NCBI RefSeq assembly: GCF_030209435.1 | Contig: NZ_JARVRX010000021.1 | Coordinates: forward strand, 62,001 to 126,000 | DNA length: 64,000 nucleotides | Direction: 5' to 3' | DNA from: Mycolicibacterium sp. lyk4-40-TYG-92 | Lineage (GTDB): Bacteria > Actinomycetota > Actinomycetes > Mycobacteriales > Mycobacteriaceae | Shown: positions 16,856 through 26,500 of the stretch, one piece after another | How the letters are laid out: each line of letters starts with the position of its first letter | Numbering within the stretch: position 1 is the first letter of the stretch | Position numbers and translations under genes: made by a program | Notes under the pieces: model-generated | What the model was told of the DNA's origin: nothing | Databases searched by the model: none | The model's input: only the letters and a program-made list of their open reading frames with translations

Positions 16856-17119
16856 TCACCACGGGCAGCCGTCGGCCCACGCGTGCGGACTGTGGTCTCC
16901 GCAATACGCTGATTTGATCGTCGGGGCGAAGGAGACCGGCACCGGTTGCGTCGTCATCGTGCTCGTGGTGTTCGCATTCCAGGTGTCGGAGCTTGTGCCG
17001 GTCGAACTGGGTTGGTGGACAATCGATTGCGCCCCCATCGCGATGAGGGCACCGACGCCGAGCGCTGCCAGAGCCCACTTCCCGCTGCGACGAGGCCGCT
17101 GAAAGTTCATGTGTTGCAT
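16856..17119 (-). CDS. Small secreted or anchored Cys-containing protein
   Basis: 87 residues. A basic N-terminus (residues 7-13, RPRRSGK) is followed by one hydrophobic stretch (WALAALGVGALIAMGA), a Ser/Thr-rich linker, and a tail with two Cys (YCGDH, DGCPW). Start at ATG 17117-17119 after GGAGTG, 7 bases upstream. It clearly resembles the next protein (17162-17428), sharing ALGVGAL-x2-MGA, H-P-x-S and a trailing Cys pair, so the two are tandem paralogs. Function unknown; the exported region may form a disulfide. Confidence 0.7.
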   Translation of the reverse strand: MQHMNFQRPRRSGKWALAALGVGALIAMGAQSIVHQPSSTGTSSDTWNANTTSTMTTQPVPVSFAPTIKSAYCGDHSPHAWADGCPW

Positions 17120-17161
17120 CGATTCACTCCTTCATCGAATGGTCGTGGCGAGAGATCGCCA

Positions 17162-17428
17162 TCAGCAGTTGTGGTGCATTCTCATGTGGTCAGTCGCCCA
17201 CGCACACAAATTGATGACGTACTGCGGTCTCGCGGATGGCTCCGCACGGGTGACCGGAATCAGCGTGAGATTCGCATCAGCCGCCCAACGCTCTTGGCCG
17301 GTGCCGATCGCACTGGTCGGGTGGGCAACAGTTACTGCGCCCATCGTCAGTAGAGCGCCGACGCCCAGCGCCCCCGACAGCGCTTTCACGCTGAGGCGAC
17401 GACGACGGTGCGCGTTCGGTGGATTCAT
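17162..17428 (-). CDS. Small secreted or anchored Cys-containing protein (paralog)
   Basis: 88 residues from ATG 17426-17428, preceded by GGAGG. Basic N-terminus (AHRRRRLSVK), one hydrophobic segment (ALSGALGVGALLTMGAVTVA), then an exported tail ending in MHHNC, with a Cys at about 76 (NLCAW) pairing. Homologous to the product of 16856-17119. It lies 42 bases upstream of it on the same strand. No known family recognised. Confidence 0.7.
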   Translation of the reverse strand: MNPPNAHRRRRLSVKALSGALGVGALLTMGAVTVAHPTSAIGTGQERWAADANLTLIPVTRAEPSARPQYVINLCAWATDHMRMHHNC

Positions 17429-17563
17429 CAATTTCGGCCTCCGTCGGGCGTCAGATCGTCCTGGCAGTGGCTTGACTCACCTTTGCCACATGCTGTGATG
17501 TAGGTCTCGATCATCTGAGGCCGGGTGGGGGCCGATCCACATCAATACGCCGCACAATCGGCG

Positions 17564-17592
17564 CGCCGCCGGTGCACAGTGCACCGGCGGCG
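17564..17592. terminator. Hairpin terminator
   Basis: 12-bp GC-rich inverted repeat (CGCCGCCGGTGC / GCACCGGCGGCG, 5-base loop). It lies 22 bases past the stop of the LOG-family gene and upstream of the small Cys-protein pair. Probably ends transcription of the LOG gene. Confidence 0.6.
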
Positions 17593-17613
17593 TACGCCAC
17601 TACGCCGACGCCA

Positions 17614-18360
17614 CTATCCGGCTGACGCGACGATGATGTCGACTGCTTCGGCCACGCTGTCCGTGCAGTGGATCAGATCCAGGTCGGATTCGGAGATCTT
17701 TCCTTCGGCCAGCATCGTGTTGCGTATCCAATCGATGAGACCCGACCAGTAGTCGACGCCCAGCATGATGATCGGAAATGCGGTGACCTTGCCCGTCTGG
17801 ACGAGGGTCAGGGCTTCGAACAGTTCGTCGAGTGTGCCGAATCCGCCGGGCAGGCACACGAACGCCTGCGCGTATTTGACGAACATGGTCTTGCGCACGA
17901 AGAAGTAGCGGAAGTTGATCCCGAGATCGACCCAGTGGTTCAGGCGCTGCTCGAAAGGCAGCTCGATGCCCAAACCGACCGAATAGCCGCCCGACTCGCT
18001 GGCCCCACGGTTTACCGCCTCCATCGCACCCGGGCCGCCGCCGGTGATCACCGCATAGCCCGCCCGCACGAGTGCGGCGCCCAATTCCTCACCCAACCGG
18101 TACTCGCGCGAATGCGGTGTTGTGCGGGCAGAGCCGAAAACCGTGACCGCCTGCGGCATCTCGGCAAGGGCATCGAAGCCGTCGACGAACTCGCCCTGGA
18201 TCCGCATCACGCGCCACGGATCGGTGTGCACCCAATCAGTGGAGTCGCGCCGGCCGAGCAGGCGCTGGTCGGCGGTCGTGGTGGCGCATCGTTCGCGACG
18301 AAGTTGCACCGGGCCACTGATCTGGAGCTCGCCGTCGTCCGCGTTGTCGTCCTCAGTCAC
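17614..18360 (-). CDS. LOG-family Rossmann protein (TIGR00730)
   Basis: 248 residues. The core shows AVTVFGSARTTPHS, GGGPGAMEAVNRGA (nucleotide loop) and the family signature LPGGFGTLDELFEALTLVQTGK. LOG proteins hydrolyse nucleotide monophosphates to base plus ribose-5-P (cytokinin-activating enzymes in plants; Rv1205 in M. tuberculosis). This one is longer than Rv1205, with an acidic, probably disordered N-terminus (about 30 residues), and is of the type often annotated only by TIGR number. Single gene. Confidence 0.88.
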   Translation of the reverse strand: MTEDDNADDGELQISGPVQLRRERCATTTADQRLLGRRDSTDWVHTDPWRVMRIQGEFVDGFDALAEMPQAVTVFGSARTTPHSREYRLGEELGAALVRAGYAVITGGGPGAMEAVNRGASESGGYSVGLGIELPFEQRLNHWVDLGINFRYFFVRKTMFVKYAQAFVCLPGGFGTLDELFEALTLVQTGKVTAFPIIMLGVDYWSGLIDWIRNTMLAEGKISESDLDLIHCTDSVAEAVDIIVASAG

Positions 18361-18420
18361 GTCGGCCAGCGTATGGGAAGTCCACCATGCGGCTGTCCGC
18401 CGCGCGGCTCGGACAGCGGT

Positions 18421-21027
18421 TCAGCTACTCGCACCTCCGCTGCGGATCAGCCTCGCGAGATCCTCACGGTCCGAGATGTCGAGCTTGATGCAGGCCCGAT
18501 ACAGGTGGCCCTCCACAGTCCGCGGCGACACGGTCAATCGGTCGGCGATTTCGCGGTTACTCAGCCCGGCGGCCACCAGATTGGCTATCTCACGTTCGCG
18601 GACCGTCAGGGGTAGGGGGTGCGTCGCCAATTCCAGTGCCGGAGTGCGCACTCCCCCACATTGCGCGGCCAATCGGTTGGCCACGGCTGCGGCCTGTGCG
18701 CTGCTCCGCCGATCGTCGGCCGCCGCGAACGCCGCGGACGCCTGTGCCGCTGCGTCGAGGGCGGGCAACAAAGCACCGACGTGCTCGAATTGCTCTGCCG
18801 CGGTGAACAATCCAGCAGCATCGTGGTCACGCACGGCCCGGGCATGCGCCACCATCGCAGCGGCGAGACGGCCACCGACGTCAGGAGCGACCTCGATCAG
18901 CTGGTCCGCGGCCCCGGGGTCGCCGAATCGCACGGCATCGTGCAGCGCCAGCATGGTCACCGCTCGTTGGCCAGAGCTGTCGGCCAACCGGGCCGCATCC
19001 AGTGCCAGTTCGATGGCGGCGCTGACGTTTCCCTCGGCCGCGGCAAGCCACGACTCGGCAATCCTGAGCTGCGGGCCGAACACCGCGACGTGCCGGCCCG
19101 AGCGGACTTTCAACTCGGCGACCATCTTGGCCCCAGGCTGCACCCGGCCAAGCGCGCAATAGGACTGTGCCAGCAGCAGCCGGGCCGGAAAACTCCACGA
19201 CGCGGCCGACTCAGCGGTCAGCGCCGCCACCGTCTGCTCCATCCGCGACACCGTCTCGGGGAATTCGCCGCGGGCCAGGCCGATGGTGCCGGCCAGCACA
19301 TTGGCCATCCCCCACGCCAGATACTGACCCGATGAGGTGATCCGCATGATGTCGGCCGACCGGCTGCTCGCCGCGTCGAAGTCTCCGGCCAACACCAACG
19401 CGCGGACTTCGCCGAACGCGGTGAGATAGCGGAGCAGTCCGTCGACCTTCGCGCCGGCCATGCGACCACGTCGGGCCAGTACCGCCACCTCGTCATTGCG
19501 TCCCATCAACGCCAGAGCGAGAGCGCCACCGAATGCCGCCCACTGCAGTGCGATCGGATGCGCAACCGGGTCGGCCAGCACCCGGTTGGCCATTGCCACG
19601 GCTTCGGGCAACCGGTTCTCGAAGGTCAGCGTTGCCGACGCTGTGCCGTCGATGATCGGTATCAGCTCGGGGCTCGTGATCCGCTCACGGAGCAAGTCGA
19701 GCACTTCGTCAGAGCCCTCGGCGTCGCCCATCGACCAGTGCAGGTTCGCGATTCGCGCCCATCCCCACCGCAGCAGCTCCAGTTCGGTCATCTGCTCGGG
19801 GTCGAACGCACTCAGCGTCTCCTCGGCTTCGGTCGCCTTCCCCTGCCAGAGCAGCGAACGCGCCAGCAATTCGCCGGCCTCGAGACCGCCGCCCCGATTG
19901 GTCGCAGCGCGCGCCAGCCGCTCACCCAACGTCACGTTCGTCAGCGCGATTGCTTCTCGGGCCGCGGTGACGAGCAGGTCCAGTTCGGGGACCTCGTCGC
20001 TGTCCAGCGTCAGCTCCGCCAGCCGGATCCGCTGTGCAGAACTGTTCAGCGGGCGGTCGCGCATCGCGCGAACGAGTTCGCCGCGCAGGCGCCGCGCCGC
20101 GGCCATCCCAAGCCGGCGGCGGATCACCTCACCGAACAACGGATGCGTGAACCTGACGTCAACGCCGCTCGGCTCCTCACCGACCCGCACCAGGCCACGG
20201 CTTTCCGCGTCTTCGACCACGTCCGCACCGACGATCATGGCCAGGGTGTCCAGATCGAGCGGTTCGCAGAAGGTCAGCAACCGCAGCGCGTGCAGTACCG
20301 GGTCGGGCAACTGGTCGACCCTGGCATCCAGAAGCGACGCCAGCTCGGAAGTGACCGCGGCGCGACCCCGTAGCTGCCACACTCCGCGAACCTGCCGCAG
20401 CGTGCCCGCCTCGATGGCCCCCTCCACCAGATGGCGGACGAACAGCGCATTGCCGCCCGAAGCCTGCCACATCAGCTCCGCCGACAGGCCCTCCACCTGT
20501 CCGCCGAGTGCCTCTTCGATGAGGCCGACACATTGCTCCTGGCTGAACGGCATCAAATGCAGCCGCTGCAGATAGCGGTCCTTCCACAGCGACGTGATCG
20601 CGTCGGGGACGGGTGCGCCGGAACGGACCGTCGCCACGATGCGCACCGACCCGTCCATCGCCAGCTGGTGCAGCAGAGTCGCCGACAGCTGGTCCAGCAG
20701 ATGCGCGTCGTCCACGCCGATGACCGAATGTCCTTCGGCGAGAATCGTTTCGCGCGCGGCAGACAGGAATGCCACCGGATCGCGCGACGTAGCGCTGCGC
20801 ACCAGGTGGGCGAACACCCCGAGCGGAATGCCCCGCGCCGACTCGGTGGCCGCGACCCAGTGCGCACGCACCGGCAGCGACTGCGTCACCAACCGGGCGA
20901 GCGTGGTTTTACCCACACCGGCGTCACCGACAAGGACGATGCCGCAATCGCCGGATTCCCCGAGCAACGCACCGCGAATCACCGAAAATTCACTGTCACG
21001 ATGAACGACCGGCCAGTTCTGGGCCAC
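18421..21027 (-). CDS. Large LuxR-type regulator with AAA ATPase domain (LAL/MalT-like)
   Basis: 868 residues. N-terminal ATPase: Walker A GDAGVGKTT (about 34-42) and Walker B-like VIGVDDAH. A long helical repeat region (about 320-780) likely senses a ligand or partner, and a C-terminal LuxR helix-turn-helix (TVREREIANLVAAGLSNREI, then SPRTVEGHLYRACIKL) binds DNA. It is transcribed behind the LysA-like gene on the same strand, 105 bases apart. It is the only DNA-binding protein near the three CGAGTAG palindromes and therefore the best candidate to control the lysis-like cassette (inference). Confidence 0.9.
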   Translation of the reverse strand: MAQNWPVVHRDSEFSVIRGALLGESGDCGIVLVGDAGVGKTTLARLVTQSLPVRAHWVAATESARGIPLGVFAHLVRSATSRDPVAFLSAARETILAEGHSVIGVDDAHLLDQLSATLLHQLAMDGSVRIVATVRSGAPVPDAITSLWKDRYLQRLHLMPFSQEQCVGLIEEALGGQVEGLSAELMWQASGGNALFVRHLVEGAIEAGTLRQVRGVWQLRGRAAVTSELASLLDARVDQLPDPVLHALRLLTFCEPLDLDTLAMIVGADVVEDAESRGLVRVGEEPSGVDVRFTHPLFGEVIRRRLGMAAARRLRGELVRAMRDRPLNSSAQRIRLAELTLDSDEVPELDLLVTAAREAIALTNVTLGERLARAATNRGGGLEAGELLARSLLWQGKATEAEETLSAFDPEQMTELELLRWGWARIANLHWSMGDAEGSDEVLDLLRERITSPELIPIIDGTASATLTFENRLPEAVAMANRVLADPVAHPIALQWAAFGGALALALMGRNDEVAVLARRGRMAGAKVDGLLRYLTAFGEVRALVLAGDFDAASSRSADIMRITSSGQYLAWGMANVLAGTIGLARGEFPETVSRMEQTVAALTAESAASWSFPARLLLAQSYCALGRVQPGAKMVAELKVRSGRHVAVFGPQLRIAESWLAAAEGNVSAAIELALDAARLADSSGQRAVTMLALHDAVRFGDPGAADQLIEVAPDVGGRLAAAMVAHARAVRDHDAAGLFTAAEQFEHVGALLPALDAAAQASAAFAAADDRRSSAQAAAVANRLAAQCGGVRTPALELATHPLPLTVREREIANLVAAGLSNREIADRLTVSPRTVEGHLYRACIKLDISDREDLARLIRSGGASS

Positions 21028-21132
21028 GGCGGATAATTCTACCGGCCGGTTTCCGCTGTTGAAGGCGTTATGACCGTGAAATATCGGGCCGGTTTTCGGG
21101 CCGGCGGCTAACGACCGGTCCGAAATTCGATG

Positions 21133-22560
21133 TCACATCTTGTCGTGCAAATCGGACACCATCTCAAATAGCGTCTTGTTGTTGTGGGTCCTGGTGAGAA
21201 CTTTCGACAATGTCGTAATTTGGTCAAACACCGAGCGGGTGGTGTTCTGCTTTTCGTCGAGCGGCTCGGTGTCCGGTGCCAGCAGGTCGACCGCACGGTA
21301 GTCCGCGCCATCGGGGCCGATCAACGGGGTGCCGTCCGTGTTGGTGCCGTTCAGCATGTTCAGGATGTCCTGAGTCTGAGCCATGGTGATCACTCCTGTC
21401 GTCCGGGTGGCGGCTACCGGTCCTGCACCGACACCGCTTCCGATGCCGCATGCTGCGGCAAAATCGTTGGGCGACAATCCATCTGCCACATTCATGTCGC
21501 AGTTGCCGAACGGGTTGCAGCCCATCGGCAGGCCTTGATTGGCGCCGTACGCCCCGTCTGTGTACTGGTGGGCGATTTGGCCTGGCAGCAACGGGTTGGA
21601 GCCATACGACGCGGCGATCACCCGTAATCCCTTGGGCCTCGACACCCACATCGTGTTGAAATCGCCCTGATTGGCATAGCCGATGATGCGCGCCGGGTTG
21701 CCGGCATATTCGGCGAGGTTGTCGTACAGGGCGTTGATCCAGGCGGATCCGTCGCCGCCGGGATTACCGCCGCTTTCGACGTCCAGCATCAATACGACCC
21801 TGGGGTGCAGTCCCCCGTTGGCGTCGATCATCTGCCGCACCGTGTCGGCATTGTCCTGCCAATTCGGGCGGACGTACGTGTACACGATGCCGCATTCCAA
21901 CCGCCCGGTATCCAGCGCATTGCGCATCCACGCATAGTTCTGCGCGAAGTTGGAATCCCGGTGGGTACCGTCGCACACGCGGATCGAGAGAATCTTGTAC
22001 GGGTAGGAATCGCCGACCGGCACCTGGAATTCGGACACGTCGGCAAAGAAGCTGTCGACGTGGCCCTGGGCCGGAGGTGTGCCGTCTTCGACGATCGGGC
22101 CGGCCACGTACCAGTGGTCGTTCCAGTAATTGCTGTCAGACGGAATCGCTTTGGGGTTGGTACAGCACCCCCACGAGCCCGACGATTCCATCGCGACGCC
22201 GTCGACGACACAGTTCATGTGCGAGTGCGGACCACCGTCGCCCTCATGGTGGAGGTTGATCACCACCGGTGCGTCGCCGGGCACGTCGCTCAACGATGCG
22301 ACGTGCATCAGATCGAAGGGTCCGACGTGCTGCTCTCCGACAGCCTTGTAACGGTACGACTCGGTGGACAGTCCTTGCCTGCCCCACACCATCTGGTCTC
22401 CGTTGAATACCGCTGAGAGCACATCGGTCACCAGGCCCGAACAGTCACAGCCGACGCTGCGATCACCGGGATCCCAGGTGCCGCCGTAGACGTAGTCGTC
22501 GCCCAGCCGGTCGAAGAAAATGCGTTTGGCGAACTCCACGCCGCCGCGAGTGACGGTCAT
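21133..22560 (-). CDS. LysA-like endolysin: NlpC/P60 peptidase + GH25 muramidase
   Basis: 475 residues from the ATG at 22558-22560, with a strong ribosome site (AAGGAGGG). Residues 1-155: NlpC/P60-type cysteine peptidase, nucleophile Cys40 in CDCSG, His112/114 in PHSHMN. Residues about 168-400: GH25-type lysozyme, Asp174 (FFADVSEFQ) and the D260-x-E262 catalytic pair (VVLMLDVES). The last 80 residues (from about 430) are a charged helical tail. No signal peptide. Such two-enzyme proteins are typical lysin A proteins of mycobacteriophages, yet no phage genes adjoin it. An in-frame reading upstream to 22764 would cover the operator region and is rejected. Confidence 0.85.
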   Translation of the reverse strand: MTVTRGGVEFAKRIFFDRLGDDYVYGGTWDPGDRSVGCDCSGLVTDVLSAVFNGDQMVWGRQGLSTESYRYKAVGEQHVGPFDLMHVASLSDVPGDAPVVINLHHEGDGGPHSHMNCVVDGVAMESSGSWGCCTNPKAIPSDSNYWNDHWYVAGPIVEDGTPPAQGHVDSFFADVSEFQVPVGDSYPYKILSIRVCDGTHRDSNFAQNYAWMRNALDTGRLECGIVYTYVRPNWQDNADTVRQMIDANGGLHPRVVLMLDVESGGNPGGDGSAWINALYDNLAEYAGNPARIIGYANQGDFNTMWVSRPKGLRVIAASYGSNPLLPGQIAHQYTDGAYGANQGLPMGCNPFGNCDMNVADGLSPNDFAAACGIGSGVGAGPVAATRTTGVITMAQTQDILNMLNGTNTDGTPLIGPDGADYRAVDLLAPDTEPLDEKQNTTRSVFDQITTLSKVLTRTHNNKTLFEMVSDLHDKM

Positions 22561-22623
22561 CAGTCCCTCCTTGTGCTGAAGTGATGGGAAACCCAGTGTC
22601 GCGACGAAATGTGCAGGGACGCA

Positions 22624-22641
22624 CCAGTAGCCCACTACTCG
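22624..22641. promoter_or_regulatory. 18-bp palindromic operator, copy 1
   Basis: CCAGTAGCCCACTACTCG, 15 of 18 identical to the perfect palindrome at 23520-23537. It lies 64 bases upstream of the LysA-like gene start, where a regulator of that leftward promoter would bind. Confidence 0.6.
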
Positions 22642-22689
22642 AATCGCCGCTGCGCTGAGCACCGACTGTCGCTGTGACGCGACAACAGT

Positions 22690-22707
22690 CGAGTAGCCGG
22701 CTACGCG
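22690..22707. promoter_or_regulatory. 18-bp palindromic operator, copy 2
   Basis: CGAGTAGCCGGCTACGCG, 15 of 18 identical to the copy at 23520-23537 and itself nearly perfectly symmetric. It lies 105 bases upstream of the membrane-protein gene at 22812, giving one operator for each of the divergent promoters. Confidence 0.6.
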
Positions 22708-22811
22708 GGTGTGCGAGCCACCAGCAGCGCAACATCGTTGGGACGTAGGCGAACCGGATCGCAAGTTGACACGGCGACCCGGTGGTCCCTACCAGCACCG
22801 AGGAGGTCATC

Positions 22812-23501
22812 ATGAGCCTGGTTGCCATGGCGTCGGTCGCGGTCGCGCGCGACCTCGCACCCGCCGGCCAGCCACTGAACAGCGTGACAATTGGTTCCGG
22901 ACAAGGGGTTTCACCTTCACCGGCGCCGTCGAACGGACCGCCATACGCGCAGCCGGAGATGCCGGCCATGGGGCCGACGGCGACGTTGCCTCGGCGAACT
23001 GACGTCACCCAGACGGCCCCTTCGGCACCGCTGATCGATACGGCTGCCGGATTTGCACAGTTGCTGGCCGCCCAGATCCCCGCCGAGGCACTGGTCGCCT
23101 ACACGACGTTGTTGGCATTGTTCGTTGACTCCGGCCCTACGTACAACACCGGCCGATGGGCGCTCTACGGCTTTTCAGTGATCGCCTGCGGCGCCATCAT
23201 CCTTGCGACCTATTGCGCGAAGCGCGAATACACCCTGAACCCCGGGAATCGCGACATCGCCGCTGTCGGTGCGCTGTGTGCCATGCGCCCGCCGTACCTG
23301 CCGATCGCGGCAGCCATGTTGTCGATGGCCGTGTACGGCTTGACGGTGCCCGGGTCACCACTCCAATACAGCGTGCCGGACGGCGCGTTCACGCTGCTGT
23401 CCGGCACGCTCTCCGTCGGCGGGGCGCTGATGATGACGATCCTCACACCGTTCCTGGGCACGGGTAACGCCGCTGTCCCGGTAGTGAATTCCGAGTCCTG
23501 A
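22812..23501 (+). CDS. Four-segment membrane protein (holin-like position)
   Basis: 229 residues from ATG 22812 after GAGGAGG. The first 85 residues are a Pro/Ser-rich soluble region. Four hydrophobic segments follow (about LVAYTTLLALFVDSG, WALYGFSVIACGAIILATYC, YLPIAAAMLSMAVYGLTV, LLSGTLSVGGALMMTILTPF). No recognised family. Its position between an endolysin-like gene and a phospholipase suggests a membrane-permeabilising or anchoring role, but the N-terminal extension is unlike ordinary holins. Function is inference. Confidence 0.75.
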   Translation: MSLVAMASVAVARDLAPAGQPLNSVTIGSGQGVSPSPAPSNGPPYAQPEMPAMGPTATLPRRTDVTQTAPSAPLIDTAAGFAQLLAAQIPAEALVAYTTLLALFVDSGPTYNTGRWALYGFSVIACGAIILATYCAKREYTLNPGNRDIAAVGALCAMRPPYLPIAAAMLSMAVYGLTVPGSPLQYSVPDGAFTLLSGTLSVGGALMMTILTPFLGTGNAAVPVVNSES

Positions 23502-23519
23502 CATTCGAATTCGCATATT

Positions 23520-23537
23520 CGAGTAGTCGACTACTCG
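23520..23537. promoter_or_regulatory. 18-bp palindromic operator, copy 3 (perfect)
   Basis: CGAGTAGTCGACTACTCG is an exact palindrome, 56 bases upstream of the patatin gene start. Together with copies at 22624 and 22690 it defines a local regulon. Confidence 0.7.
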
Positions 23538-23592
23538 ATACAGCCGCCCACCACCGTCATTAGCTTCGAATCCAGTAAAAGGGAGGTGCGCG

Positions 23593-26500
23593 ATGGCGTT
23601 TCAGAGTCCGTCCAAGGCGTCGGAGTCCACCCAGGAACTGCGCCTCGCGACGACGATGACCGGCGGTGTCAGCCTCGCGATCTGGATGGCCGGGGTGACA
23701 CGTGAGATCAATCTGCTCGCCCAGGCGTCGCAGTGGCGACTGAGGGGAGGTGACCTTCCCGCCTCGACACTGACCACAGCGGCGGAAGCGTCGCTCAAAC
23801 TCTATGCCGAATTGATCGATCTGCTCGACGTCGTCGCCGACGTCGACATCCTGTCCGGGACCAGTGCCGGCGGCATCAACGCGGCGTTCCTTGCCTGGTC
23901 GCGTGTCAAGGGAGCCGACCTCGGCAACCTCCGCGAGCTCTGGCTCGATCTGGGGTCCTTGACCGACCTCTTGCGCGATCCCACGGACGCCGGCACGCCG
24001 TCGCTCCTCTACGGCGACGAATGCATGTTCAAGGACCTCGACGCGCAGATTCCGACATTCACGCACGGACCGTTCTCGATCCAGCCCCGTCCCGATGGCG
24101 GCCTCCCATCCACCACGCTCTACATCACGACGACGCTGCTCAACGGCGAGACCAGCAGGTTCACCGACTCCTTCGGCACCCAGGTCCAGGATGTCGACCG
24201 ACGCGGTGTCTTCACCTTCACCGAGGCCAACCTCACGAGCGGTGACGCCGCATCGGCACTGGCGTTGGCCGCTCGCAGCAGCGCCTCGTTCCCCGTTGCA
24301 TTCGAACCGTCCTTCATCCCCTTTACCGAAGGAACCGCCAAGACGGGCGACGCGCCCGCCCGGCCGCCGATGTCCCGTTTCACCACCTTCACCCGCCCGC
24401 ACTGGGTCGCCGATGGCGGGTTGCTGGACAACCAGCCCATTGACGTTCTACTGCAACGAATCTTCGACCGTCCCGCCGAACGGCCGGTCCGCCGGGTCCT
24501 CCTGTTCGTGGTGCCCTCCTCGGGACCGACGCCGGCCCTGGAAGAGGCTCCCGGAGACGAACTCGACAAGCCACTCGAGCTCGTTGAGGCGCTGCTCAAG
24601 GATCTGACCGCGATGACGTCGCAATCGATCTCAGCCGACCTCCGCGCCATCCGCACCCACCAGGACCGCATGCACGCGCGCGCCAACACGAGACTGCATC
24701 TCGCCCAGCTCGCCATAGGTCTGCCGAAGCGCAAACGGTTGCTCACCCCGCAGTTGCTGGCGGACTACACGCGGCAAGAAGCCACCCGGCACGCGCAAAC
24801 ACTCACCGCAGCACTCCTTCGCCAACTCAGCACCTGGCCCGCGTCGAACGGCACAGCGCAGAGCATTCCCACGAAGTGGGAGCCCAACCTGAAGATCGGC
24901 GGCGACGCCGAAACCCTCTGCCGCACAAAGATCACCGAATTCATCATGACCCATTGGTCATCCCCCGCAGGCTCACTACCGTCGAGCACAGCGGACCTCT
25001 CGCACTACGGCCGGCCGGCTTTCGACCTGGCGAAGGCCTGCGCGATCGCCGTCATTCGGGCGGCCTACCAGCTCGCGACGTCGCCAGACGAAATGGCCGC
25101 CGTAGCAGCGACCGCCAAGAACATCTCGGATGCGTGCGGACCGCCGAAAGCGCTCGACCTCGGCGACCTCGTCCAGATGGTCTGCACCAACCCGCAGACC
25201 CGCAACGGTTCGCTCGAGGACGTCGCCGGCCTACTCGCCGGGGCCTATCTCGCACACTTCGAACTCGACGGCGACAACAGCGACGCCTGGGAAATGCTGG
25301 GCTCTGCCATCGTCAACGGACATCGAGAGCTGACCGCGATTGCCAACCGGACACTGACCATCAGGCGGGCAGCCGACGCCGTCCGCCCGCCTGATGGTCA
25401 GCACCTCGATCAGCTGACGACGTATCTCAAATACCTTGCGCCAGGGACCGATGCGGCGACTGTGGCCACCAAGCTGTTCGACCTCGCCGCGACCCAGCGG
25501 GCGATGCTCCCCACCGACGCAGACGTCGAGCAGTCGCTGGAACTGATCCAAGTCAGCGCCGATACCCGTTGCCAACTCGCGCCTGATTTTCAGACGGCCG
25601 CCCAGAAACTCACCGGCATGCAATTCCACCACTTTGGCGCCTTCTACAAACGCTCATGGCGTGCCAACGACTGGATGTGGGGTCGCCTCGACGGCGCAGG
25701 ATGGCTGGTACACGCCCTACTCGACCCACGACGCGTGCAGTGGATCGTCCCAACACCCGAAGCTGACGGGGCGGTCAGCCGGGCGCAGTGGTTCGTGGAC
25801 AAGCTCGCAGCGATCGGGGCGCCCGGCACACCGAGCGCGGGCCCGGCGCCTGCTGCGGTGCTCACAGAACTCCAATTCCTCGACAACCCGGGCCGGCCGA
25901 TGCCGACCAGCCTTCCCCACACATCCATGTGGCTGGCGCAGTCGTGGCAGAGACGTGTCCTCGACGAGGAACTGGACGCCCTCGCTGATGCCGTGCTCGA
26001 CCCGCGATCGGGAGAACCTCCGGACTGGAGCCCCGAAACAACTCACAGCTGGGCCGAATCGGTCCGGGCCGCCTCTACCTCTGCCAAATACCGATTCCTA
26101 CCCGAAAATCCCATTGCCGCTGAAACATTCGCCTCTGATGGGGGCTCCCCACTCATGTCGTGCACCATCGCCAAAGCCGTGGCCACCGTGACCGCGGCGG
26201 CCGGTGCCGTCGAACAGGTACCCAACGTTCTCAAGCCACCGCTGAGCGTCGCACGGATGATGACCGTGGGTGCGTATCGCGCCGTATGGTGGGCCAAAGG
26301 CAATGCTCGCCGGATCATCATTCTCGGCGCAGCCCTTCTCCTTCTCGGCGCAACACTTCTCGTTGCCGGCGCGGCAGCCGCGCTGCAGGGCTCGATCGCC
26401 CTGGGACTGTTGGGCCTCCTCGTCGTCGGCGGGACGGGCGCGTATCTCATCGCTCTGGGAATGTGGCAGCACTCCAGCAAACCGCCACTCGCCCACGCCG

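Noticed and set aside
22561-22764. N-terminal extension of the LysA-like protein
   Set aside because: It would cover two operators; the ATG at 22560 has a strong AAGGAGGG site and begins the domain.
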